Under the pieces are notes generated by a model. That model ran no database searches, was not told where the DNA came from, and saw nothing but the letters and a program-made list of their open reading frames with translations. The position numbers and the translations under genes were made by a program. Source: Iris pallida (Eukaryota > Streptophyta > Magnoliopsida > Asparagales > Iridaceae). Taken from it: DNA of 64,000 nt. The stretch covers positions 27,668,182-27,732,181 of the forward strand of contig JANAVB010015600.1 in NCBI GenBank assembly GCA_029216955.1. Reading direction: 5' to 3'. This document shows positions 10,731-21,036 of this stretch, in pieces. The first letter of the stretch is position 1. Each line of letters opens with the position of its first letter.

Positions 10731-11365
10731 ATTTATAAAGAAACCAAGAGTAGGTAGCATTCAATGCTCCTGGATACAGCCTGACCGGCATACCGTCGGT
10801 ATGGACCAGCATGCCGTCGGTATGCCGGTCGAACAGTAACGGTCATAATTATATCCGTTGGGAGCATTTAATGCTAGCCATTAATGCTAGTGTTTACCAT
10901 TTAAAAATCAAATTTCGTAAACCGGTATACCGTCGGTATGTCGCGGTATGCCGTCGATATACGATGTTTGTTACAGAACATTTTGTGATAAACAAAACGG
11001 TATACCGTCGGTATGCCGGAGCATACCGTCGGTATGCCGATGTTTGTCACAGAATGTTTTATGGCTCACAAAACGGTATACCGCCGGTATGCCGGAGTAT
11101 ACCGTCGGTATGTCAATAATTATCACAGAATATTTTTGAGACAAACAAAACGGTATACCGTCGGTATGCCGGTGCATACCGTCGGTATGCCGGTGCATAC
11201 CGTCGGTATGCCGGTGCATATCGTCGGTATGCCGATGTTTGACACAACGTTTTGTGGTCCACAAAACGGTATACCGCCGGTATGCCAAAGCATACCGTCG
11301 GTATGCCGACATTTCTCACAGAAAGTTTTGCGGTCAATAAAACGGTATACCGCCGGTATGCCGTT
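10731..11365 (-). promoter_or_regulatory. Copia-B U3: TATA box and two-level palindromic repeat array
   Basis: The TATA box at 10731-10740 is preceded (minus strand) by six higher-order units of about 55-115 bp. Each starts AAACGGTATACCG and contains one to four subunits of about 20 bp with the inverted repeat CATACCGTCGGTATG. The units end in variants of TTTGTCACAGAA. The array lies wholly in U3. It would form hairpins if transcribed. The partner LTR has six units too but differs in subunit number. Confidence 0.8.
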
Positions 11366-11654
11366 CAATAAGATATTGATTTTTGACTGAAGAATTAGAA
11401 AGCTTTTAGTTTTGTCATCCAACCTTAAGTGTTTACAGAAAGACCTAGACCTTGTACAGACTCGAAATCTTGAAGTGTAGAGAGCCGTCTTTTCAAGGAA
11501 CGCCGGTCTTTGCTTCAGTCTTTAAGGCTATGGTTGGTAATCTTGAATGGACAGACTTTATGTAGTAGAGCTTCTAAAATGATGTCAAACTGATAACAGA
11601 GAAAACTAAACTACGAAGATGCTGTTAATATTATCAAAATAAAATGTGCCAACA

Positions 11655-11670
11655 ATCTCCCCCTTTTTGA
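11655..11670 (-). other. Copia-B polypurine tract
   Basis: On the minus strand TCAAAAAGGGGGAGAT directly precedes the 3' LTR start TGTTGGCA. This is the usual plus-strand primer of copia elements. Confidence 0.9.
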
Positions 11671-12086
11671 TAATTGACAAAATAGAGAAATAGCATCTTC
11701 AGGGAGTGACTCCCCCTTAGGTAGAGAACTCCCCCTCAATACGTTCTCTCCCCCTTTGTCACTTAGTCAAAGATGGGAATAAAAAACAAGTAGCATTAAA
11801 TATGGAACACAGTATCATAGATAAAAGCATGAATTGATAGACAAAAAGGTTTGGAATTGGGTACCTGCATGACAAGTCAGAAAACACTACATAAGAACTG
11901 ATAAAAACTCTCCTCTATGAGAGTTAACAAGACAATAAAATAAACAGATATCAAGTCTCCGCAGGACTGCACACAACTAAAAAACACCCAAACACTAGTC
12001 CCCGAAGGACCTCAAACGACATAAAACAAAAGAAAAAGGAAAAGACAACCACTTATTCGACACCATCAACACCAGGAAGCGACCAC
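11671..12086 (-). other. Copia-B 3' untranslated region
   Basis: About 416 bp between the env-like ORF stop and the polypurine tract. It contains runs such as ACTCCCCC near 11700-11760. No open frame of note. Confidence 0.6.
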
Positions 12087-13281
12087 CTACTCATCAGCCG
12101 GATCATTCCCCCCATCCTGAGCCCGGTGGAAAGCACCAAAAGGATCAATGTCGTCCGGGCACATAAAGTCGTAGGCATTGGGATCAAAAAAGCGAGAGGC
12201 CTGGTACATCGGATCTTGAAGATTCAGATCCAGAAATACATTCCAGTCCTGAAGGGTATGCTGCATGAAATACGCCTGGTCATGGAAGCGGGATTGGATC
12301 AGGGTTCCAAGGCCACAAGTGTTGGCCCGCATCTGCTCCTCCGCCTGAGCTATGCACATATCGAAATGCTGCTGGTTCAGGGGCATATAACGGCCGGAGG
12401 CAGGAGGAGTAGAGGTGGGCGCAGCAGGAGCAGTAGCTGGCGGCTCTTGGGAGGATGAGGCACGAGATGAGGAGGCACCACCGAGGGAATGGAAAAGAGC
12501 AAGGAGTGATGGGATGCCGTCCGAGTAGCACAGGGAGAGGTCGACGTTCTTTGCTTCCAAGATTAGGGTGATGAAGGAACCATAGTACAGAGACTGCTTC
12601 CCCGCTGGCAGGACGCCGAAGAAGGTATTGAGAAGAGTCTTGGGGAAGGACCAAGGCTTCTTCGAATAGAGATAGTACATACAAACCAGGGCCAGCGGTG
12701 ATGGCATCATAGTTGTCGTCCTTGGGATAGAGGGTGTAGCATACGATCCTATGGAGCTCGTAATAGAACGGCTCCAGCTACGTGGAAAGGGCCGGGATAG
12801 CATGAGGATTTGGTCCCTTGCAGATGATTTTGCAGAATTTATCGAAAGAGACCTCGGCCGAAGGATAAAGAGCAGATAAGGCCGACAGAGCCTCTCCTCG
12901 ATCAGGGATGCCGAGAATGCCAGCAATGTCACGAGCCGTCAGGCGAAAGTGGCGCTCGTTCACCATCGTCTCAATGGTGCCATTCTCGATGTCGGGAATC
13001 ATGTTACAGTAGAACAGACGAACTACGGCGGGGTAGACAGGCACCTGACGCCGAAGTAGGAAAGAGAGACCGGCCTCCTCGAAGAGAGAGAGATGGCCGA
13101 AAAAGAGATTCCAATTGATGGCGCGGCCTTTAAAGACATTGTGGAGCACGAAATGCTGGAACCATGCTTCGACAGCCAAGGAAGAGGTGAAGATCCGCTG
13201 GTCAAAGCCATGGGAGAGGGGCACATGAGTGAAGGGATTGCTAGCAGTGGAGGAAGAGCGGGGGCGCTTGTGGGTGGCCAT
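12087..13281 (-). pseudogene. Env-like / plant transposon-protein ORF of copia-B
   Basis: Between RNase H and the 3' LTR, where SIRE-type elements carry an env-like ORF, two overlapping minus frames form one product of about 390 residues. The first, 13281-12778, starts MATHKRPRSSSTASNPF and contains WNLFFGHLSLFEEAGL and FRLTARDIAGILGIP. The second, from about 12800 down to 12087, contains CMYYLYSKKPWSFPK, an Ala/Pro/Ser-rich linker and an acidic C-terminus ending NDPADE. A frameshift lies in the overlap near 12780-12930. The N-terminal part resembles the plant transposon-protein domain that recurs in retroelement env-like ORFs. Signal peptide and membrane segments are not evident. Confidence 0.65.
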
Positions 13282-13631
13282 GGAAGAGAGGAAGAAGGTT
13301 GAAGGAGAAAATAGGGTTTCGAAATAAAGAAGAGGATGAGGAAGAAAGTGGGGTTTTTTTAAGAGTTATTGGGAAGGGGAAGTGGTAGGAACAGCTAAAG
13401 AAGAAGAAGTGGGAATGGTGGTGGTTTTGAAATGAAGATAATGGAGAAGTAATGGGGGAGAGGAAGTGATGGGCATTAATGAGGATGGAAAGTTAGGATA
13501 TTGGGAAGAGGAGAGGAGGAGTTGGGTATTAATGAGGAGTGATTGATGGGATGGGTAGTTAAGAGGGGAGAAAGGAATAAAGAGAGAATGGAAGAGTGGT
13601 GCGGCCCGAGCTGATGTGACAAAATAGTCCG

Positions 13632-13762
13632 CCGTGAACCGGTATACCGTCGGTATGCCAACGTATGCCGACGGTATACCGATTTTTGGCATAGAACAAA
13701 ATTTTGAACCAAAATCGGCATGCCGTCGGTATACCGCAGTATACCGTCGGTGTGCCGGTTGA
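13632..13762. repeat. Internal GGTATACC/GGTATGCC hairpin repeats
   Basis: Five to six copies of the U3-array motif (CATACCG/CGGTATG and GGTATACC) occur between pol and the env-like ORF of copia-B, about 350 bp upstream of that ORF's ATG. They match the array in the LTRs of the same element. Confidence 0.85.
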
Positions 13763-13851
13763 GAAAAACTATGAGTCAAAATTTAAGATACCCAATTCTT
13801 GGCAAAGAAAAACGAAGCGATCCTCCGGGAGTGGTTTGGTGAAAATATCGA

Positions 13852-14283
13852 CTAACTGATAAGTAGTGTCAATAAATTCAAGGCGGATATCCCCTTTTGT
13901 TGATGGTCATGAAGAAAATGGTGTCTAATTTCAATGTGCTTCGTGCGTGAGTGACAAATCGGGTTTTTCGTAAGGTTGATCGAGCTAGTGTTATCACATT
14001 TAATAGGGGTACAAGTATGAGAAATGCCATAATCTATAAGTGTTTGTGACATCCAAAGAATTTGTGCACAACAGCAACCGGCCGCAATATACTCGGCCTC
14101 AGTGGTTGAAAGAGCAACAGAATTTTGTTTTTTACTAAACCACGATACTAAGGATTTTCCAAGGAATTGACATGTGCCGCTAGTGCTTTTCCGGTCAATC
14201 TTGCATCCGGCAAAATCTGCATCCGAGAAGCCGTGAAGCTCAAAGGATGAAGATTTCGGATACCAAAGGCCCATATTAACGAT
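13852..14283 (-). pseudogene. pol: Copia-B RNase H (C-terminal pol)
   Basis: The minus strand encodes NMGLWYPKSSSFELHGFSDA followed by DFAGCKIDRKSTSGTCQFLG, SLVSWFSKKQNSVALSTTEA and EYIAAGCCCAQILWM. These are the conserved copia RNase H blocks, including the DADFAG and STTEAEY motifs. The frame is cut at 14283 by the inserted LTR and continues at 17597 with the preceding codons (KGT before VNMG). RNase H removes the RNA strand during cDNA synthesis. Confidence 0.9.
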
Positions 14284-15720
14284 TGTAACGCCCCAGTCCC
14301 AAAATACGTAGGACCAAGTACATAGACATGCCAGCTGTATACATACGAAATACATGGACCTCGTATGTATACATAAGCTGTAAATGTAGTAATCCAAGAC
14401 AACTAAATCTCATCCACAAAGATAAATAATGATATAAAGCAACTTTGAGTTTGTCAAGTACACAATAGTTGGGCGGAGACAAAGTCCACTACAAACCAAA
14501 TTAATTATGGAAAAATATACAAGGAAATAATTTAGCAAGCGAGAGCAATGGCGAGACCAAGAGCAATCATCACGAAGGAAGGAATGGACTTAGCTAGAGC
14601 ACCTGCAAGAAATCACGAAGACACACACCTGGGGAAAAATCAGGTCCTCGGAGGGACGTAACAAGACACATAATATCATGCCAATAAACTGAATAAATAA
14701 GCTCAACAGAAAAGTATGCATGAGTAAAGGTTCCTAACCATTCTATGTGACATGCATTTTGAGGACAACGTTCTACGTAGGGGCTGTAACGGATTCACGC
14801 AAGCAAGTAATAGAGAGTGGCCAGCAAGTAACGCTCATCCGAGACGCTATAGGCCTGGGCAGAAGGTAGTGCTCATGAGAGTCACCCTCGGCCCAAGATG
14901 TGTAAAAATAAAATGTAGCCCCTACGCTAATAACTGTCCCCTCCCCCCCAATGATACTACACATGTGTCGACTCCACGACACTGTTTAATCCTTGATAAC
15001 TGCCAAGTCTTCTACACAATCTATTGGCAGCTGTTCCTACGCATGCGCACGGGGGATCAGCCCACACGCAAGTGATCCCTACATGATACTCCCAACTCTC
15101 ACACACAATTCGTGTACAATCGTGACAAGTCAATGAGACACACTAAATTTGACGGTAGTCCCTTAACTCTAAGCCAATTTATAAAATATAGTAATTTGCA
15201 TTTACATATAATTTAAAAAAACAACTAAAATATGCATGATATTGAGCAGGAAATTTAAACAGTAAAGGCAAGGTGTCTTGCCTGGTGTTACGCCTGGTGT
15301 GGTGCAATGATCCGACAAGTCCTGTTTGTCTAATAGCCATGGTCGTTGCGAAAGAGTCCAAGTTCACGAGAAAGTAAGAGTGTTTGATTAGACACAACCA
15401 ATGATGGTAATCAAAGAAAATTTATGGAAATAATTACATATAGTATTATTTTAGAAAATATTTTATAATATACTAGAAAATAATTCTACTTAAGTACTTT
15501 AAAATTTATATAATATAATTTGTAAACTACATTTTTATTAATCATATATGTGTCTAGATAAATACTTGAAGAATCAAAAAAAATTATTTTTTTAGGCTAA
15601 ACTTTAAATTCGTAAAAGTACAATTTTTTTTAGAAAACTAACTTTTCATTGGTCAAAATATTTTAAGAAAAATATTTTAGTGATACTAAGTTTTGTCAAA
15701 ATAATTTTGGAAATTTCTAT

Positions 15721-15844
15721 TTATTTAATATAATAATAATAATAGTAATACTTATAACAATATAAAATAATAATAATAATAATAATAATAGTAATAATAA
15801 TAACAATAATAATAATAATAAAACTAATAATAATAATAATAACA

Positions 15845-15886
<42 letters not shown>

Positions 15887-16980
15887 TTAACTAATATACT
15901 ACTTACTTCTTTTTCATTTTTAAGAAAGCAAGTAAGAGGGAGAGAGAGAGAGGACAGAAGAGGGGAAAAGGGGGTTTTCCTCACCGAGGTGGTCGGCGTG
16001 TCGCCGACGAGGCCGTGCCTCCGTCCACCGAGGGGAGGCCGGGGTTCGCGAGGGGACGGCGGCTCGGAGGACGCGCCGGAGCGGCGCTCGGCGATAGGGT
16101 CCCGTGCGGGAGCGGCCAGGGGCGGAGCTCGCGGGACGGACGCCGGAATGTCGGCAGTGGAAGTGCGAGCAGGCGGGGCTGAGGTGAAGCGGGAGGCGGC
16201 CATCCAGGGTTTTCCGGCGAGCGCGGGTGCAAATCTCGGCGGAGCAAGGTCGGGCACGCTAGGGCGCGTCGGCGCTTGTTTCGATGGAGGCGGCGTCGAG
16301 TTTTTCGGCAAGGAACGGTGGATCTGGTCGCCAGCAGGGGGCGGCGACCTCACGGCGACGGAACGGGGGTTTCGAGGCGAGGAGGGCGGCTGGATCTCCG
16401 CGGTGGCGACGGGGGAATGAACGCTAGAGGGGTCGACGGAGGAGGTGTGCACCGCGAAAGAGGAGCGGTCGCGTGTGGTGGCTCGCGAAGGAGCGGTGGA
16501 GGAGTTCGCCGGAGATGCCCTAACGGTTGGACGCTTCGGGCGGCGTGGCTGGAGAGTAGGCGACGCGGTGGAGGTTCTCAGGTTAGGGTTTTTTCCTCTC
16601 CTTTTTCTTCTGGATGGGGCGATGGCCTGGGTGTGGGGTCGGACGTGGTGGTGCTGGGGATGGTCGGAACGGTAGTTTTGGTGGTAGTGATTTCTGTGTT
16701 GGTGTTGTGTCGACAGGGAGAGGGTTGGCGGCAGATGGCTGGGCTGGAAGTCGGGAAGGAGGGGTGATGGTAATGGTGGATGGTGGTGACGGTGATCGGG
16801 ATGGTGACGGAGACGGGTGGCGGGGATGCTGTGTAGGGTTAGGATTAGGGTTTGATAGGTATGGCCATGTCGGGTGAGTCCGACACGGGGTGGACGTCCG
16901 GCTTGTCGGACGGGGAAAATCATGTATTTGTACTGAAAAACAATATAGTGGATGGGAAGGAAAACACGGACACGATACAC
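15721..16980 (-). CDS. Proline/arginine-rich open frame inside the 3.3 kb LTR
   Basis: A 419-codon minus-strand frame starts about 40 nt downstream of the LTR TATA box. It is rich in Pro, Arg, Ser and His and ends in a low-complexity Ile/Tyr tail encoded by the microsatellite. Such C-rich strands stay open by composition, so translation is doubtful. No domain is recognised. Similar, shorter Pro/Arg-rich frames lie at the same place in the LTRs at 5311-8156 and 29950-33213. Confidence 0.2.
15728..15893. repeat. AAT microsatellite
   Basis: Imperfect (AAT)n over about 165 bp, interrupted by AAC and AGT triplets. Confidence 0.95.
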
Positions 16981-17596
16981 AATCTGTGGGTTGTGGTAAA
17001 AATTCTGGAAGAGTACCTGCCTATTTATAGGATGTGGGAATTCTCAGTTGGATAGGGATTGGGATTTGATTAAATCCCCAATAGATATATTCAATATTAA
17101 TTTAAATCGTTTAAAAATAATTGGAACGAATCCAAATCAAATATGGATCTCTCCTATATTTAAAAGTGTATTTAAAAATATCTTTTTCACATCTATTAAA
17201 ATATGCTATTAATTAATTTTGAAAATTACATATATATATGCTAAATAATTTTAAAATATAAAACTTGCTTCTCTAATATACCATTTTGTAATAATCATAA
17301 TTTTTATTATAACTATGTAAATAAAATGCTTTATAAATAAAATAACAAATTTGAAATTTTAGAACGATAACTAAAACAATTATTATGTATATTATTTTGA
17401 AACTTTAAAAATAGAAAAATAATATTTTCAAAAATATGTACGCTCGGACATAATCGCACTCGTCGAGAAATTTCGAAAAAAATAAAATTTCGTGCACGAC
17501 GTAAAATACGACTATGCGACGTATAATACAAAATTTTAAATCAGTACCAAAAATTTAAATAAAAAAATAGTAGAAATTTAGGGGTTTTACAACGGT

Positions 17597-18467
17597 GCCT
17601 TTGAGATATGAAAAATACGCTTGACGGCACATAAGTGCGATTCTTTTGGATTTGCTTGATATCATGCACAAAGACATACACTAAACATGATGTCAGGACG
17701 GCTAGCAGTTAGATAAAGTAAACTACCGATCATACCTCGATACTTACGAATGTCGATCGATGTGCCATCTTCATCATTATCAAGCTTTGTCATTGTTGCC
17801 ATAGGAGTCCATATTGATTTGGATGGGTCGAGTTCGAAAAGCTTGAAAAGATCCTTTGTATAGTTTGCTTGATTGATGAAGGTCCCTTTGGGTCCTTGTT
17901 TGATTTGTAGGCCCAAAAAGAATAATAGTTCATCCATCATGCTCATTTCAAATTCTTCCTGCATTACTTTAGCAAATTCTACACAAAATGCATTGTTAGT
18001 AGAACCAAAAATAATGTCATCGACGTAAATTTGAACTAATAAAAGAGTGTCGTTATGGGATTTGATAAGAAATGTCGTGTCGACTTTGCCCTTAGAAAAA
18101 TTATGAGAAACAAGAAAAAAGCTAAGGCGCTCATACCAAGCACGGGGAGCTTGTTTGAGACCATAAAGGGCTTTGTGGAGTTTGAACACATGATTAGAAA
18201 ATTGAAAATCTTCAAAGCCAGGAGGTTGTTTTACATAAACTTCCTCTTTAATAATACCATTTAGAAAAGCACTTTTAACATCCATTTGAAAGAATTTAAA
18301 ATCATTAAAGCAAGCAAAAACACATAGCATACGAATGGATTCAAGATGAGCAATCGGAGCATTGGTTTCGTCGTAGTCAATGCCTCCTCTTGGTTATAGC
18401 CTTGAGCAACCAATCGGGCTTTGTTACGAGTCACTAACCCATCTTCATTAAGTTTGTTTCGAAACAT
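17597..18467 (-). pseudogene. pol: Copia-B reverse transcriptase
   Basis: Minus-strand RT in at least two frames. NKARLVAQGYNQEEA is encoded at 18467-18261. MDVKSAFLNGIIKEEVYVKQ, ALYGLKQAPRAWY and the catalytic YVDDIIFG are encoded at 18330-17662. Further on comes GSLLYLTASRPDIMFSVCLCA. The catalytic Asp pair is intact. Frameshifts lie near 18380 and near 17662, after which the frame leads into the RNase H across the inserted LTR. Confidence 0.9.
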
Positions 18468-18515
18468 CCATTTAGTTCCAATAATGGGGTGATTGCTAGG
18501 TTTAGGGACAAGTTC

Positions 18516-19556
18516 CTAAACCTTGTTTCGCTCAAATTGATTTAGCTCTTCTTGCATCGCTATCATCCAAAATTCATCATGAAAAGCATCATTAATATAT
18601 TTAGGCTCTATTTGAGAGATAAAAGCCACGTTTGCACAAAGATCATGAGTGGAGGATCTAGTGCTTACACTGGAAGAAGGATCCCCAATGATAAGCTCCT
18701 TAGGGACAAATCTCCATTTTTTTGGGAGATCCTTTTGAGGAGGCTCGAGTGGTGGGGACTCTTTTGTTGGAGGAGTCACAACTTCATTGTTAGATGAAGA
18801 AGGACGATCTCCAATAGAGGAGTTCTCCAACCCAAACGAGATGTCATCAATATCATCGGAAGAGGAGAATGTAGAAGAGTTACGTTCATTAAAAGAGACA
18901 TTGATTAACTCTTCGACAATAAGACTTCTTTTATTAAAAACTCGAAAACCTTTACTATGAGTAGAGTATCCAAGGAATATTCCTTCATAGGCTTTTTCTT
19001 CAAACTTGCCTAGGTTATCCTTGGTATTCAAAATAAAATAGTTACATCCAAAAACTTTAAAATATTCAATAGAGGGAATTTTGTCAAACCAAAGCTCATA
19101 AGGAGTCTTTTTAGAAATAGGTCTAATCAAGACCCTATTTATAACATGACATGCCGTGTTAATGGCTTCCGTCCAAAAATATTGGGGGAGCTTATATTGG
19201 TTTAACATAACCCGGGCCATATCGCCAAGGGTTCTATTCTTTCTCTCCACAATACCATTTTGTTGAAGAGTTCGTGGACAAGCAAAATCATGTCCAAAAC
19301 CATTCTTTTCATAAAATCTTTTAAAATCTGTATTGTCAAATTTTCCTCCATGGTCACTTCTAATCTTGTTAATAGAAAAACCTTTCTCATTTTGAACACG
19401 TTTACAAAAAGCAACAAATTTACGAAAAGTATCACTTTTGCAAGCAAGAAAAATAACCCAAGTAAATCTCGAAAAATCATCAACCAAAACAAAAGCATAA
19501 AGCTTGCCTCAAAGACTAGCTACTCTACTAGGACCAAAAAGATCCATATGAATAAG
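18516..19556 (-). pseudogene. pol: Copia-B integrase
   Basis: A 323-codon frame (19487-18516) holds MVDDFSRFTWVIFLA and IRSDHGGKF, which carries the second catalytic Asp. LQQNGIVERKNRT carries the catalytic Glu. After these comes the copia-specific KTPYELW region and the GYSTHSKGFRVFN block. The segment with the first catalytic Asp lies at about 19500-19560, in a stretch with a stop. The C-terminal part merges into the RT lead (FHDEFWMIAMQEELNQFE). Integrase inserts the cDNA. Confidence 0.9.
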
Positions 19557-20162
19557 TTAAAGTGGTCTAGTGGCACTCACAGAGTTGATGGATTTGAAGG
19601 ATGACTTGGTCAACTTACTTTTCTCGCATTCTTTACACACCATATCCTTTTTGAAAGGGATACTTGGGAGTCCTCTTACAAGCTTCTTGGTGGCAAGACG
19701 AGAAATGGTATCCATGTTGGCGTGTCCGAGCCTCATGTGCCAAAGCCAACTTTCATCGTTCTTAGCAACTAAGCACCTGTCATTGTTAGTGTCTTCGACA
19801 TGATATAAAACATAGATATTGTTTTCTCTAGTGCCTTCATAAACAATAGATCCATTTGAACTATCGGTAATGAAGCATTTAAGCTTAACAAACTTGATAT
19901 CATAACCATTATCGGTAAGATGACTAATACTAAGAAGATTGTGTTTAAGATTAGTAACAAGACACACATTCTTAATACAAGGATAAGGAGGAAAACCGAT
20001 ATTACCATTTCCTATAATGTGACCTTTAAGATTGTTACCAAAGGAGACGTGTCCTTCCTTCTTCATCGATAGCGTTGTAAATAATGAAGCATCCCCGGTC
20101 ATGTGCCGTGAACAACCGCTATTGAGAATCCACTTGCTTCTAGCATAAGAAGGACTCTTCAC
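19557..20162 (-). pseudogene. pol: Copia-B protease and pre-integrase domain, protease Asp replaced
   Basis: 201 codons. The protease motif reads WILNSGCSRHMTGD, whereas the family has Asp at the Asn position. The codon is AAT instead of GAT, so this aspartic protease would be dead. It is followed by the pre-integrase zinc-binding region (WLWHMRLGHANMDTISRLA, CKECEKSK). The ATG at 20162 is only the first Met after a stop. The native polyprotein would be continuous with the upstream frame. Confidence 0.9.
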
Positions 20163-20169
20163 CTACAAC

Positions 20170-20970
20170 TTAAGTTGAAGATGAACATTTTGGTACCCTT
20201 GATCGTATGGGTCCTTGAGTGTTAGTCTTAGGAACCCATTTATAAACTTTCTTATCAACTAGTTTTCTTGTATGACAATAATTGGTCGTATGTTCAAGCA
20301 AGCCACAGTAGTTGCACATCATAGAGGATTTAGAAGAAGACGTGTGAGTATCATGCACATGTGAATCTCTAGTGCGAGGAGTTCTATCATTAGTATTATG
20401 ATGATAATAATAAAAAGCATGGTACGAAGTGTTCTTCTTAACAGACGGTCCTTTCCTTGTGTTAGAATAGGACTTGTGTGTAATGTTATTGTTCATATAA
20501 GAAGTATGACTAGCATTGTGATGAGTATGGGGGTGTCTTCGAGTATGTGTGTGAGTAGTGTTCTTATTACCTAGTTTCTTACTCTGTACAAAAAGATCAT
20601 TATACTTAATAGAAGTATCATATTCTCTTCTATTAGCATCTTGAACTTTATGCATAGCAAATTCATAAGCCCTTCTGAGGGATTGAATCTCATCATCCTT
20701 TTTCTTGATGGTGATAAGGGATTCTTGAAACTTGAGTCGCAAAGACTCTATCTCATCCGTGTCTGAAGCGGAAGATTTTTCTTTTACATCAATCATGATG
20801 CTAGAGAGTCTCTCCACTTCAAGTTGAAGAGCATCAACCACTTTTAGAGATTTCTTGTATTTATTCCTAACACCTTTGTGTTCTTCATGAAGTTCAAGGA
20901 TAGCTTTCTCCAAGTCATCATAAGTAAGAGTATTTAAAGAAAGATCATCAAGTACCTCATCGGTTGCCAT
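20170..20970 (-). CDS. Copia-B linker ORF with coiled coil and second zinc knuckle
   Basis: A 266-codon frame between gag and protease. Residues 15-120 are charged and heptad-like (coiled coil), followed by a His/Thr/Tyr-rich low-complexity stretch (about 140-215). A CCHC-type knuckle CNYCGLLEHTTNYC lies near residue 225. SIRE/Maximus elements have this second zinc knuckle between gag and protease. In an intact element it would be part of the gag-pol polyprotein. Here it is separated from gag by a stop near 21000. Confidence 0.75.
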   Translation of the reverse strand: MATDEVLDDLSLNTLTYDDLEKAILELHEEHKGVRNKYKKSLKVVDALQLEVERLSSIMIDVKEKSSASDTDEIESLRLKFQESLITIKKKDDEIQSLRRAYEFAMHKVQDANRREYDTSIKYNDLFVQSKKLGNKNTTHTHTRRHPHTHHNASHTSYMNNNITHKSYSNTRKGPSVKKNTSYHAFYYYHHNTNDRTPRTRDSHVHDTHTSSSKSSMMCNYCGLLEHTTNYCHTRKLVDKKVYKWVPKTNTQGPIRSRVPKCSSST

Positions 20971-21036
20971 GAGACAAACGTTTGCATTGTGCTTGTAATC
21001 TTTGTCGTTGTCCGCATCACTAGCATCGCTTTCACA

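Larger units (their letters stand above)
8981..11654 (-). repeat. Copia-B 3' LTR, interrupted by a solo LTR
   Basis: It begins TGTAGAACCCTAGAGG and ends GTGCCAACA. Removing the 1304-bp insertion and its duplicate GTATC leaves about 1365 bp, against 1347 bp for the partner at 22092-23438. The TATA box is at 10731-10740 (CTTTATAAAT on minus). A long array of GGTATACC/GGTATGCC repeats lies upstream of it at 10773-11365. Confidence 0.9.
14284..17591 (-). mobile_element. Tekay-like gypsy solo LTR (3.3 kb)
   Basis: 3308 bp from TGTAACGCCCC to GGGGTTTTACA (plus reading), inserted in copia-B RNase H. Flanks are ACGAT (14279-14283) and ACGGT (17592-17596), a 5-bp duplication with one change. No gag or pol is present. 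On the minus strand there is a TATA box (CTATAAATAG, about 17021-17033), a telobox-like stretch near 16838-16852, a GC-rich transcribed part, then an AAT microsatellite. Assignment to chromovirus Tekay rests on end sequences and length only. Confidence 0.7.

Noticed and set aside
10917..11365. CRISPR-like regular repeats
   Set aside because: Repeats are palindromic, vary in unit length, lack unique spacers, sit inside an LTR duplicated at 22741-23147, and the host is a plant.
10811..11422. Many overlapping open frames on both strands with repeated MPSVCRS / RHTDGM residues
   Set aside because: They are translations of the copia-B U3 repeat array in several frames at once. No frame is favoured and the LTR copy repeats the pattern.
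15989..16767. GC-rich plus-strand ORFs as a host gene
   Set aside because: They lie wholly inside an LTR with end motifs and a near-perfect target duplication, lack recognisable domains, and arise from composition.
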